This document shows positions 33,450-42,099 of a stretch of 64,000 nucleotides of DNA, in pieces. The notes below the pieces were generated by a model. That model made no database searches. It had not been told where the DNA came from and saw nothing but the letters and a program-made list of their open reading frames with translations. Numbering within the stretch: the first letter of the stretch is position 1; each line of letters opens with the position of its first letter. A program made the position numbers and the translations under genes. Source of the stretch: Paenibacillus silvae. GTDB lineage: Bacteria > Bacillota > Bacilli > Paenibacillales > Paenibacillaceae. The stretch covers positions 3,429 to 67,428 of the forward strand of contig NZ_BMFU01000019.1 of NCBI RefSeq assembly GCF_014639235.1, given 5' to 3'.

Positions 33450-34036
33450 TTCTGGATGCGCAGTGGATCACACTGACCTGGATGCTGTTATCGGGAGTCG
33501 TGATGGGCGTGGCTTACGACAGTTACCGGGTACTGTCTGGTCAGCTGCGATTTCCAAGGTGGAGCATCCATACGCTTGATCTGTTGTACTGGGTTGCTTC
33601 CGCGCTGTTCGTGTTTCGGATGCTGTACGCCGGAAACCATGGACAGCTGCGGTTTTATGTCTTTTTGGGGCTGATTATCGGGGTTTGCTTCTATTTTTGG
33701 CTTTTAAGTGTTACAACCCAGCGTTTTGTGGTAATGTTAATTAAACTCGCAAGAACACTGATCCAGTGGTGTGGACATATCCTTAACATCCTGATTGTGA
33801 TGCCAGTGAAGGGAATATATCGATTAGTACGTGTATTATTCGGCTTTATGCTTGCGATACTAATATTCCTGGGCAAACTGGTGCTGCAATGTTTAATCCC
33901 TTTCGGCAAATTGTTCCGCTGGATGTTCAGGCCGCTACTGAGATATTGGGTAACGCCTCGATGGATGGTCCAGGCGGGTACAAGAATTGCAGCGATATGG
34001 AAACGCTGGTTTCAAGGAGGTCCAGGTAATGAGTAG
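33446..34036 (+). CDS. yabQ: Spore cortex biosynthesis membrane protein YabQ
   Basis: Membrane protein required for cortex formation; in B. subtilis it localises to the forespore outer membrane. Length is 196 residues. Hydrophobic segments near residues 7-25, 45-60, 70-88 and 115-145 are visible, followed by a strongly basic tail (RPLLRYWVTPRW, IAAIWKRWF). ATGA coupling with yabP shows one transcription unit. It also overlaps divIC by 8 bases, joining a sporulation operon to a cell-division gene. Confidence 0.93.
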   Translation: MILDAQWITLTWMLLSGVVMGVAYDSYRVLSGQLRFPRWSIHTLDLLYWVASALFVFRMLYAGNHGQLRFYVFLGLIIGVCFYFWLLSVTTQRFVVMLIKLARTLIQWCGHILNILIVMPVKGIYRLVRVLFGFMLAILIFLGKLVLQCLIPFGKLFRWMFRPLLRYWVTPRWMVQAGTRIAAIWKRWFQGGPGNE

Positions 34037-34364
34037 AACACCTGTGAACAGAAAGAAAAGTCCAGCCAATCAAGGGAAGTCTGCCGGTGCGCGAAGACGT
34101 CTTATGATCTGGTTGACATTTGTAACCTGTTTTGCCATCTGGGCGGGATATACCTTTCTGGTGCAGAATGCGCAAATTTCGGACAAGAGTTCTTATTTGG
34201 CCCAACAGCAAACATCCCAGCAGGATACGAAGCAGCAGCTGGAACAGCTGAAGTATGAAGTCAGCCGGTTGAAGGACCCTGAATACATAGGACAGCTGGC
34301 ACGAAAAAAAGGATACTACCTGCCTGAAGAAACACCAATTCAGGTTGAAGGGGCAGGGAACTAA
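34029..34364 (+). CDS. divIC: Cell division protein DivIC (FtsB-like)
   Basis: Bitopic septum protein that works with FtsL and DivIB. From ATG 34029, with AAGGAGG at 34013-34019, the protein has 111 residues: a basic cytoplasmic N-terminus, one membrane segment (LMIWLTFVTCFAIWAGYTFL), a coiled coil (QQDTKQQLEQLKYEVSRLKD) and the DPEYIGQLARKKGYYLPEE block typical of the family. The start region overlaps yabQ by 8 bases. Confidence 0.94.
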   Translation: MSRTPVNRKKSPANQGKSAGARRRLMIWLTFVTCFAIWAGYTFLVQNAQISDKSSYLAQQQTSQQDTKQQLEQLKYEVSRLKDPEYIGQLARKKGYYLPEETPIQVEGAGN

Positions 34365-34563
34365 TGGAATTTGGTCCTTTGCTGAGCAAGGCCTGATTTC
34401 AATACGTCTTATGCGGTTAAATCGGAAAAAATAGGCTCTCCAATGGGCGCTTGCTCAGTTGACCTTGGTTTATGGCATAAGGTATAATTACAAGTAGCGC
34501 AGCATTGATTTTGGCATTCAAAAAATCGGGTTGTATATTTTTAAGGGAGGATCATTTTATTCT

Positions 34564-35088
34564 ATGGCAATTGAAGTGGGCACCAAGTTAGAGGGCAAGG
34601 TGACAGGAATCACGCATTTTGGAGCATTTGTGGATCTGTCAGGAGGTGTCACGGGTCTCGTTCACATCTCGGAAATCGCCGACAATTATGTCAAAGATGT
34701 CAACGACCACCTGAAGCTGAATGACCAAGTCACAGTAAAGGTTATCAACGTTGACAAGGACGGCAAGATCGGACTTTCCATCAAACAGGCTGTTGACAAA
34801 CCGGTTGAGCAACAAACACAATCCAGACCCCCAAGAGCTCCTAGACCGGAACGCAGTGGAGGAGATCGCGAACGATTCGGCGGCGGAGGCCCAAGTGGTG
34901 GCCAAGGTCGTGGTGGCGGCGGTGGATTTAACCGTGACCGCGGAGGCCGTTCTTTCAAGCCCGCAGCAGGCAAACCTTCATTTGAGGATAAAATGTCACG
35001 CTTCCTGAAAGATAGTGAAGAACGTATTTCTTCGCTTAAGAAGAATACAGAGGGCAAACGCGGCGGCCGTGGCGCGAAGCGTGTGTAA
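34564..35088 (+). CDS. yabR: S1-domain RNA-binding protein YabR
   Basis: One S1 domain (residues 1-75: IEVGTKLEGKVTGITHFGAF, LVHISEIADNYVKDVNDHLK, DKDGKIGLSIKQA) followed by an Arg/Gly-rich disordered tail containing glycine runs, then a basic C-terminus. Total 174 residues, longer than B. subtilis YabR because of the RGG-like tail. The ATG at 34564 is 13 bases from AAGGGAGG, which is a long spacing, but no closer start exists. The role is probably in translation or RNA metabolism. Confidence 0.9.
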   Translation: MAIEVGTKLEGKVTGITHFGAFVDLSGGVTGLVHISEIADNYVKDVNDHLKLNDQVTVKVINVDKDGKIGLSIKQAVDKPVEQQTQSRPPRAPRPERSGGDRERFGGGGPSGGQGRGGGGGFNRDRGGRSFKPAAGKPSFEDKMSRFLKDSEERISSLKKNTEGKRGGRGAKRV

Positions 35089-35120
35089 TCTGTCCAACCT
35101 GATTTGAATATATAAGCAGA

Positions 35121-35150
35121 ACCGTTAGCCAATCGGCTGACGGTTTTTTT
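35121..35150 (+). terminator. Intrinsic terminator after yabR
   Basis: ACCGTTAGCC (35121-35130) and GGCTGACGGT (35135-35144) pair with one wobble, followed by seven T. Confidence 0.93.
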
Positions 35151-35486
35151 GTGCTTCCCCAGGTTATTTTCAGTGAATGTTGAATTGGCGTTGTATTCCG
35201 ATTCTGATTTCGGCGAAACATCGGAGAGGAATTCGTTTTATGCTGAGCCATGACATCATTCCCGCACTCCACCGTACCGCTAGACGGAATGATAAGAACA
35301 TTTGTCGTCTACCAGTTTTTACCGACAGGTTTCCGTGGCATTCCCCAGTTATCCTGCTCAGATCGTGGCGACACCTTCCAGCTTCACGTTCAAAATCAGA
35401 CATGCGGATCGGAGCAGGTCTGCTCTGGAATACGAGAAACCACAATAGGGCCGAGGGTTTAACACCATCGCGCCGCGAATGTTTCT

Positions 35487-35554
35487 TTTGTCGTAAACTT
35501 TTTGCAGCTCGTCCAGCTATTCTGACAAACTACGTCTTGCATTCTATCTATAAT
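35487..35554 (+). promoter_or_regulatory. Spo0A-activated sigma-A promoter of spoIIE
   Basis: CTGACA (35522-35527) and a perfect TATAAT (35549-35554) are 21 bases apart. This abnormally wide spacing is the known hallmark of Spo0A-activated spoIIE and spoIIG promoters. A 0A box with one mismatch (TTTGTCGTA, 35487-35495) lies just upstream. Confidence 0.75.
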
Positions 35555-35610
35555 CAGAACCATCGAGAATGAAACACGAAATCAAATCAATCGAATGGGG
35601 TGCCTTGAGC

Positions 35611-38118
35611 ATGATGGAGAAGTGGAATGTCATTCAAATTCCGGGAATGAAAGCAGGCAAAGGAGGCGCTGCAGCTCGGGAGGAGCTGTCCGTACGCCTG
35701 AAGCACTGGCTGGGTTCCCGCAAGGCTGTCCAGGCGGTAGCTTCGCGCAAATGGGTACTGCTGCTTGCCTTTATGGGATTTCTGCTGGGTAAAGCAATGA
35801 TTCTGAATGAACTATCTCCTTTTGCTATTGCATACTTTGCGGTGATTGCTTTTATGCGCAGGGATTACATCATTCCAGTGGGTGCGGCGCTGCTGGCCGG
35901 CAGTCTGTTCGCCCCGTTTCCGGTATCACTCATTGTCGCTTCCGAGATGGCAATCTTCTATCTGCTGTTCCGAGGATTGCAATCTCATGATCGTGCTGAA
36001 TTATCTTATGCACCAACGATGGTATTTACGACAACTTTTATGGTAAAGCTGTTCGCCGTGGTGATTGGTCCTTCGTTCAGCTGGTATGCGATGCTGATGC
36101 TGACGATGGATTCGGTGCTAAGCTTTGTACTCACCCTTGTGTTCATTCAGGCCATTCCGATTTTTACGTATCGCAAAAAGAAATTCATCCTAAAGAACGA
36201 GGAGATCCTGTGCCTGATCATTCTGCTGGCCTCGGTCATGACCGGAGCGGTGGGCTGGTCCATTCAGTCGCTTTCGGTGGAGCATATGCTCTCCCGATAT
36301 CTCATTCTAGTTTTTGCGCTGGTGGGCGGAGCCCCCCTGGGTGCGTCGGTAGGGGTGATAACAGGATTAATTCTCAGTCTGGCCGATATGTCAGCCGTAT
36401 ATCAGATGAGTCTGCTTGCTTTTGCCGGTATGCTGGCAGGCATGCTTAGAGAGGGAAAACGTGCTGCGGTTGCACTAGGCATGCTGCTGGGTTCCTCTAT
36501 TCTATCCATCTATCTGAGTGGTCCGGGTGATGTGATGAATTCATTATGGGAAACGTGTGCGGCAATTGTGTTGTTTATGCTTACGCCAAAGAGTATGCTT
36601 GCTGCCATTTCCAAATATGTACCGGGTACGCAGGATCACACCAAGTCCCAGCATGAATATGCGAAACGCATTCGGGATATTACAGCGGAGCGAGTGACTC
36701 GCTTTTCCCAAGTGTTCCGTCAATTATCCCGCAGCTTCGATCAGATGTCCGGTACAGGGGAACCGGTACACAAAGAAGGCGGCATGGAACATTTCATGAA
36801 TGCAGTTGCTGAAGGAACATGTGCCAACTGCTTCAAGCGTGCACAATGCTGGGACGCCAAATTTATTCAAACCTACAGCTATATGACAGATGTGATGAGT
36901 TCCATTGAAGCGAACCCGGAGATGTCCGGCAAACAAATCCCGGTTGAATGGAACAGGGTATGTGCCAAGCCGGAGGAAGTGCTTGAAGTGATGCGTGCCC
37001 AATATGGCCTGCATCAGCACAACATGCAATGGAAACGCCAGATTATTGATAGTCGTCAATTGGTTGCCGAACAATTATCCGGCGTATCCCAGGTGATGGA
37101 GGACCTGGCCAAAGAAATTCAACGCGAGAGTGAGGAGATGGTGCAGCAGGAGGAACAGATTCGGGATGCCCTGGAGTCCCTTGGATTATCCATTCATTCT
37201 ATTGAAATTATTAATCTGGAAGCAGGCAATGTAGAGATCGAGATTGTACACGCATATACAAGGGGGTTTGATGAATGCCGCAAAATGATCGCTCCGCTGA
37301 TCTCTAACGTGCTGGACGAACATATTGCTGTGCTGCATGAAACGATGACCGACCCACGCCAGGGACTGGCAACCGTGACCTTTGGCTCGGCAAAAACGTT
37401 CGAGGTCACAACAGGTGTGGCTGCTGCGGCCAAGGGAGGAGATGTGATGTCAGGGGACAGCTTCAGTACGGTCGAGCTGGGCAATGGCACGTTTGCTGTC
37501 GCACTCAGTGACGGAATGGGGAACGGAGAGCGGGCTCGCATGGAGAGCAGTGCTGCACTGAACATTCTGGAGCAGCTGCTTCAATCAGGTATGGATGAGA
37601 AGCTGGCGATCAAATCCGTCAATTCGGTGCTGATGCTGCGTTCTCCGGAAGAGATGTATGCCACAGTCGATATGGCACTCATCGATGAGTACACAGCAGA
37701 GACAACGTTTATGAAAATTGGCTCTACACCGAGCTTTATCAAACGTGGACAGGAGGTTATACAGGTTTCGGCCAGCAATCTGCCGATCGGCATTATTAAA
37801 GATATAGAGGTGGATCTCGTTACGCTGCAGCTGCAGCCAGGTGATATTTTGATCATGATGACAGATGGAATCTATGATGCGCCAGGATATGCAGTGAACA
37901 AAGAGCTGTGGATGAAACGTCTCATTCAGGAGATTGATACCGATGAGCCACAAGAACTTGCAGATTGTCTGCTCGAAAGTGTGATTCGGTATCAGAAGCA
38001 GGAAATTTTAGATGATATGACCGTTGTAGTTGGAAAAGTTGAGCATTTCCGCCCGGAATGGGCAACCCTGCGGGTGCCTGGCATCAGCCGTATGGAGCGT
38101 CCACGCACTGTGAGTTAA
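35611..38118 (+). CDS. spoIIE: Stage II sporulation protein E (SpoIIE phosphatase)
   Basis: Membrane-bound PP2C phosphatase that dephosphorylates SpoIIAA and so releases sigma-F in the forespore; it also acts at the polar septum with FtsZ. Ten hydrophobic helices fill about residues 45-330, then the FtsZ-binding and regulatory region with CANCFKRAQCW, then the PP2C domain with SGDSFSTVELG, ALSDGMGNGERA, MMTDGIYD and DDMTVVV. I choose ATG 35611 (GGGGTG upstream), giving 835 residues; the ATG at 35569 lies almost at the predicted transcription start. Controlled by the 21-base-spaced promoter. Confidence 0.96.
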   Translation: MMEKWNVIQIPGMKAGKGGAAAREELSVRLKHWLGSRKAVQAVASRKWVLLLAFMGFLLGKAMILNELSPFAIAYFAVIAFMRRDYIIPVGAALLAGSLFAPFPVSLIVASEMAIFYLLFRGLQSHDRAELSYAPTMVFTTTFMVKLFAVVIGPSFSWYAMLMLTMDSVLSFVLTLVFIQAIPIFTYRKKKFILKNEEILCLIILLASVMTGAVGWSIQSLSVEHMLSRYLILVFALVGGAPLGASVGVITGLILSLADMSAVYQMSLLAFAGMLAGMLREGKRAAVALGMLLGSSILSIYLSGPGDVMNSLWETCAAIVLFMLTPKSMLAAISKYVPGTQDHTKSQHEYAKRIRDITAERVTRFSQVFRQLSRSFDQMSGTGEPVHKEGGMEHFMNAVAEGTCANCFKRAQCWDAKFIQTYSYMTDVMSSIEANPEMSGKQIPVEWNRVCAKPEEVLEVMRAQYGLHQHNMQWKRQIIDSRQLVAEQLSGVSQVMEDLAKEIQRESEEMVQQEEQIRDALESLGLSIHSIEIINLEAGNVEIEIVHAYTRGFDECRKMIAPLISNVLDEHIAVLHETMTDPRQGLATVTFGSAKTFEVTTGVAAAAKGGDVMSGDSFSTVELGNGTFAVALSDGMGNGERARMESSAALNILEQLLQSGMDEKLAIKSVNSVLMLRSPEEMYATVDMALIDEYTAETTFMKIGSTPSFIKRGQEVIQVSASNLPIGIIKDIEVDLVTLQLQPGDILIMMTDGIYDAPGYAVNKELWMKRLIQEIDTDEPQELADCLLESVIRYQKQEILDDMTVVVGKVEHFRPEWATLRVPGISRMERPRTVS

Positions 38119-38241
38119 TTAACCTGACATATAGACATGTCCTTAGTAGCTATCTCAATCCAGATCCATCCGTTTGAACTCTCTTCAATCTGGCAATGCT
38201 AGTCATAGAATTGAAGAGTAAGAATGACGGAGGGATATCGG

Positions 38242-38991
38242 ATGAAACAAATTTTGTTGATTACAGACGGTTGTTCCAATGTGGGTGTAAGTCCGGTACT
38301 TGCAGCAGCTGAGGCGCGGGAGGAGGGCATTACCGTTAATGTTGTAGGTGTCATTGACTACGGCACCATTGGAGAGCTGGGAAGTCGGGAGATTGAGGAC
38401 ATTGCCAGAGCAGGAGGGGGAATCAGTCAGATTGTAGGCACAAGACAATTAGCGCATACGATGCAGATGATGACAAGAAAAACGGTGGTTCAAACAATTC
38501 AGCAAGCGGTTAATAGAGAGTTAACTCAAATTTTGGGGGAAGGTTCCAAAACGGTCACTGATCTGGAGCCTGCACAGCGTTCACAGGTTGTAGAAGTGAT
38601 GGACAATATGACAGAGACTACGGCCCTGCAGGTTTCCCTGCTCATTGATGTCAGCGCAAGCATGAAGCCAAAGCTGGCAGCGGTAGAGGAAGGCATACGG
38701 GATTTGATGTTAAGCTTGCAGGCACGGGTAGGCAAAAGCCGGCTTTCTGTTTTTCATTTTCCAGGCCGCCACAGCGGAGAGCATGCGGTTATGGACATCG
38801 ACTGGACCGATGATCCGGGGCGGGTTCGTTCCTTGTTTGGACGGCTGCAGACCAAGGGAGCGACACCGACAGGCCCTGCAATTCAGAAGGTGATTGATTT
38901 TTACCGATATGGTACACTGGAGGAACAGCAGGAAATAGAAGGGAACTATCGCATTGAAAGAGAAGGGATGCTCGGTGACAACGTTGTCTGA
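38242..38991 (+). CDS. yabS: VWA-domain protein YabS
   Basis: Cytoplasmic protein of 249 residues with von Willebrand A-type folds. Two blocks are visible: MKQILLITDGCSNVGVSPVL at the N-terminus and, in the second half, the metal-site motif LLIDVSASMKPK (DxSxS). GGAGGG (38230-38235) fits ATG 38242; an ATG at 38224 is less well placed. In Bacillus it lies between spoIIE and yabT, is sporulation-linked, and lacks a defined role. Its end overlaps yabT by 38 bases. Together with the kinase it could form a signalling pair (inference). Confidence 0.9.
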   Translation: MKQILLITDGCSNVGVSPVLAAAEAREEGITVNVVGVIDYGTIGELGSREIEDIARAGGGISQIVGTRQLAHTMQMMTRKTVVQTIQQAVNRELTQILGEGSKTVTDLEPAQRSQVVEVMDNMTETTALQVSLLIDVSASMKPKLAAVEEGIRDLMLSLQARVGKSRLSVFHFPGRHSGEHAVMDIDWTDDPGRVRSLFGRLQTKGATPTGPAIQKVIDFYRYGTLEEQQEIEGNYRIEREGMLGDNVV

Positions 38992-39922
38992 TGCCTCTTT
39001 CCCGCCGGGAACCGTTATTACGGGAAAATGGAATCGAAGCCGATATACAATTCGGAAGCTGCTGGGCAGAGGTGCTAACGGGGTTGTGTTTCTTGTCCAG
39101 CGGGGAGAGAACGGCAAGCACTATGCACTCAAAATGGGATTTGATCCGGTCGATTTGCAGTCTGAGATCAATGTGCTCAAATCATTTCAGTTGCAGCGTA
39201 ATCATGAAGCCCTTCGGCAGAGCGGCATACCATCCTATCTTAAAGATGTGGACGATTATGCCGTTCGAGGCCGGGATATTCCCTTTTATGTAATGCGTTA
39301 CGTTCAGGGAGAGGCGCTGCATCATTTTATTCGGCGTCAGGGAACAGACTGGACACTCCTGGTTGGGTTAAGGCTGTTACAGAAGCTTGGTCAGTTGCAT
39401 CAAGCCGGCTGGGTGTTTGGCGATCTCAAACCTCAGAATGTACTCGTCTCTGATTATGGACATGTTGAGCTGATTGATTATGGCGGCGTTACTTCGATTG
39501 GTCGAAGTGTCAAACAGTTCACGGAATGGTACGATCGAGGGTACTGGAATGCAGGCAGCCGAACCGCGGATGCTTCATATGATGTGTTTGCTTTTGCACT
39601 TCTACTGATTCATATTATGGAAGCAGACGCGTTGAAAGCTTTGGCTGCAGATGGACTGCCGCAATTGCGAAATGTTAATCAACTCGTGCGGCTGGTTGAA
39701 CGAAGCGAGCGTTTAGGCCCTTTCCGGCACTGGATTATTCGAGCGCTCCGGGGTCAATTTCAGGATGCAGGTGTTGCTGCAAAGGCGTGGAAGGAATTGA
39801 TGGAACGCCCTGCGCCTATGCGCAGACGCTCAAGAAATGGCACACCGCGTTGGCTGAAAAATGCCTTTGCTTTATCAGTCATTTTACTTATCGGGGTACT
39901 CATCTATGCACTGCGCTTCTAG
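38954..39922 (+). CDS. yabT: Membrane Ser/Thr protein kinase YabT
   Basis: Hanks-type kinase of 322 residues with a single C-terminal membrane anchor (FALSVILLIGVLIYAL). Glycine loop LGRGANGVVFLV, the ATP lysine in YALKMG, catalytic GDLKPQNVLV (where GD replaces RD) and metal-binding IDYGGV (DYG for DFG) are present; the same variants occur in B. subtilis YabT, which is DNA-stimulated, acts in sporulation and phosphorylates RecA. TTG 38954 is supported by GAAGGGAA; GTG 38975 with AGAAGGG is an equally possible start. Overlaps the end of yabS. Confidence 0.93.
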   Translation: MKEKGCSVTTLSDASFPPGTVITGKWNRSRYTIRKLLGRGANGVVFLVQRGENGKHYALKMGFDPVDLQSEINVLKSFQLQRNHEALRQSGIPSYLKDVDDYAVRGRDIPFYVMRYVQGEALHHFIRRQGTDWTLLVGLRLLQKLGQLHQAGWVFGDLKPQNVLVSDYGHVELIDYGGVTSIGRSVKQFTEWYDRGYWNAGSRTADASYDVFAFALLLIHIMEADALKALAADGLPQLRNVNQLVRLVERSERLGPFRHWIIRALRGQFQDAGVAAKAWKELMERPAPMRRRSRNGTPRWLKNAFALSVILLIGVLIYALRF

Positions 39923-39966
39923 ACGGTAAGGGTGCATATACATAACGCAAGGAATGAGGAAAAGGT

Positions 39967-41406
39967 ATGGAGGCTTTACGCTGGGACACACTGGTGAATA
40001 ACGTACTGGATGCAGCGGAAGAGCATCAGTTATGGGTACCCGGGGATCGGATTGTCGTCGCTGTATCGGGCGGTCCGGACTCGGTGGCTTTTTTGCATAT
40101 CTTGCACGAGATCAGCAAGCAGCATGTACCGCTTGAACTGATCTGTGCCCATGTACATCATGGCTTTCGCAAAGAATCAGATGAAGAAGCACATCAGATG
40201 ATGGAGCTGGCGAGTCAGCTTGGCATTGCATTTGAATGGATCAAAGCAGACATACCTTCCTATATGAAGCAGACAGGGCAAGGACCACAGGAGGCAGCCC
40301 GTAATCGGCGTTATGCTTTTTTACATGAGGTAGCTGATAAATACGGTGCTGCAAGCATTGCTTTGGCACATCATGCCGATGATCAGGCCGAGACGGTTAT
40401 GCTTCATTTGTTGCGGGGGAGCGGCCTGTCAGGGCTGGCAGGTATGAAATTCAAACGGCGTGAAAAAAATGTGGAACTTATTCGCCCATGCCTTCGTATA
40501 AACAAGACGGACCTTGTAGAAGCTTGTAATACACAGGGTTTTACTTACTTTCATGATGAGAGCAATGATCAACGCAAATATCGGCGTAATGCGATTCGTT
40601 TGGATGTGCTGCCTTTTTTGGGGCAATATAATGGACAACTCACGCCGTCACTGAATCGACTTGCCGAAATTGTGGGTGAAGAAGACGATTTCATGGAGCA
40701 GAGTGCTCTTGACACATACAGGTGTCTAGTGCAGGTGAACGGTGGAAGGCAGACCTTTGAGGCGCCTTCCTTCTTGAAGTTACATGTCGCTTTACAACGA
40801 AGGTTGATTAAACTAATATTGAATTATCTGCCTTTGGACAGTGATTTTGTCGACTTTACCCGTATTGAAACTATTCGGCGCAAGGTTATGGATACCGATG
40901 TGACGACCTGGAGCCTGGATATAGGACAGACACTCGTTTGTACGCGGGAGTATGATCTCATTTCTTTTGGCATACGGACAGACGTACAGGATCGATCTTA
41001 CGAGTATCGTCTTGCACAATGGAGCGGAACTTATGAGCTTTCACTCACCGAGATTAACCGATACATTCGGTTTATGACGATGAGTCCCGAGAACTATCAT
41101 GTACCGGAATCAGCGGATCAAGCCGCTTTTGATGCGGACAGGCTGATGATGCCGCTGGTTGTACGTTCACGGTTACCTGGAGATGCCATGAAAGTGCTGG
41201 GATTAAACGGAAGCAAGAAGGTGAAAAATATTTTCATCGATGAGAAAATTCCCCCATCTGTCAGACCATGTATTCCTGTGGTATGTGATGGAGCAGGCAA
41301 CATCATCTGGTTACCGGGAGTTCGCCGGTCCGATGTAGCCCCTGTCAGGGAGAGCACTTCTGCAATCCTGTACATGACTGTAGGCGATTCAGCGATTCAG
41401 GGGTAG
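39967..41406 (+). CDS. tilS: tRNA(Ile)-lysidine synthase
   Basis: Converts C34 of the CAU-anticodon isoleucine tRNA to lysidine, so that AUA is read as Ile; essential. The N-type ATP pyrophosphatase loop VVAVSGGPDSVAFLHIL is at about residues 29-45, with LAHHADDQAETVMLHLLRGS following; C-terminal TilS domains include VRSRLPGDAM and GSKKVKNIFID. Length 479 residues is usual for Bacillales. A ribosome site (GAGGAAAAGG) lies before ATG 39967. It precedes hprT as in Bacillus. Confidence 0.96.
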   Translation: MEALRWDTLVNNVLDAAEEHQLWVPGDRIVVAVSGGPDSVAFLHILHEISKQHVPLELICAHVHHGFRKESDEEAHQMMELASQLGIAFEWIKADIPSYMKQTGQGPQEAARNRRYAFLHEVADKYGAASIALAHHADDQAETVMLHLLRGSGLSGLAGMKFKRREKNVELIRPCLRINKTDLVEACNTQGFTYFHDESNDQRKYRRNAIRLDVLPFLGQYNGQLTPSLNRLAEIVGEEDDFMEQSALDTYRCLVQVNGGRQTFEAPSFLKLHVALQRRLIKLILNYLPLDSDFVDFTRIETIRRKVMDTDVTTWSLDIGQTLVCTREYDLISFGIRTDVQDRSYEYRLAQWSGTYELSLTEINRYIRFMTMSPENYHVPESADQAAFDADRLMMPLVVRSRLPGDAMKVLGLNGSKKVKNIFIDEKIPPSVRPCIPVVCDGAGNIIWLPGVRRSDVAPVRESTSAILYMTVGDSAIQG

Positions 41407-41458
41407 TGGTTATGGTTCAGGTAAGGCTTTCATAGTATAACTTAGGAGGTTCGCACAG

Positions 41459-41998
41459 TTGCAGAACGACATTCAGGAAGTATTGATCAGTGAAGAAGAA
41501 ATTCAGAGTAAGGTGAAAGAGTTAGGTGCAACACTAAGTGCCGATTATGCTAACCGGAACCCTTTGGTCATTTGCGTGCTCAAAGGTGCGTTTATATTTA
41601 TGGCTGATTTGGTTAAGAACATAACGGTACCGGTTGAGATGGATTTTATGGCTGTGTCCAGCTATGGTGCATCTACCAAGTCATCCGGTGTTGTCAAAAT
41701 TATCAAGGATCTGGATGTATCTGTTGAAGGACGTGAAGTTCTGATTGTCGAAGATATTATCGACAGTGGACTCACACTTAGCTATTTGATTGAACTGCTG
41801 GAGAACCGCGGTGCCGAGACGGTGCGTGTGGTTACGCTGTTTGATAAACCATCGGGTCGCAAAGTGGAATTGGAAGCCCATTACACAGGGTTTGACATTC
41901 CAGATGCGTTCATCGTTGGGTATGGTCTAGATTATGCCGAGCAGTATCGGAACCTGCCTTATATCGGGATTCTGAAACCAGAAATTTATACTAGCTAA
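41459..41998 (+). CDS. hprT: Hypoxanthine-guanine phosphoribosyltransferase
   Basis: Purine salvage enzyme joining hypoxanthine or guanine to PRPP. Starts at TTG 41459 with AGGAGG (41443-41448) well placed. Its 179 residues show LVICVLKGAFIFMADL, the PRPP motif VLIVEDIIDSGLTLSYL and the FVVGYGLDY-type segment (FIVGYGLDYAEQYRNLPYIG). PRPP comes from prs at 20 kb. In Bacillus, HprT and TilS interact and influence ftsH, the next gene; the same order is kept here. Confidence 0.97.
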   Translation: MQNDIQEVLISEEEIQSKVKELGATLSADYANRNPLVICVLKGAFIFMADLVKNITVPVEMDFMAVSSYGASTKSSGVVKIIKDLDVSVEGREVLIVEDIIDSGLTLSYLIELLENRGAETVRVVTLFDKPSGRKVELEAHYTGFDIPDAFIVGYGLDYAEQYRNLPYIGILKPEIYTS

Positions 41999-42015
41999 TA
42001 TCGTGCTAGGGCCCA

Positions 42016-42070
42016 AGCCCGAAGCTGTATATGGCTTCTATTGAGAAGCCGTGTCGGGCTATGTTAAAAT
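42016..42070 (+). promoter_or_regulatory. ftsH promoter overlapping a long hairpin
   Basis: AGCCCGA/TCGGGCT (42016-42022, 42054-42060) encloses GGCTTC/GAAGCC (42033-42038, 42044-42049). The pair TTGAGA (42041-42046) and an extended -10, TGT-TAAAAT (42062-42070), with 18 bases between hexamers, lies across its 3' half. The hairpin could end hprT transcription, though no T-run follows, while its DNA carries the -35. Confidence 0.55.
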
Positions 42071-42099
42071 AATTAAAGTGTCTCGAGAGGAGGTAGGGG

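Larger units (their letters stand above)
35089..35568. other. Long intergenic region before spoIIE, no tRNA genes seen
   Basis: After a terminator at 35121-35150 this holds about 420 bases with no credible gene. B. subtilis carries tRNA genes near here; I see none. Spo0A-box-like sequences lie at 35301-35309 (TTTGTCGTC) and 35487-35495 (TTTGTCGTA), and the spoIIE promoter at 35522-35554. Confidence 0.6.

Noticed and set aside
35152..35568. tRNA genes upstream of spoIIE, expected by analogy with B. subtilis
   Set aside because: No cloverleaf or TTCGA-type T-loop with acceptor stem could be found.
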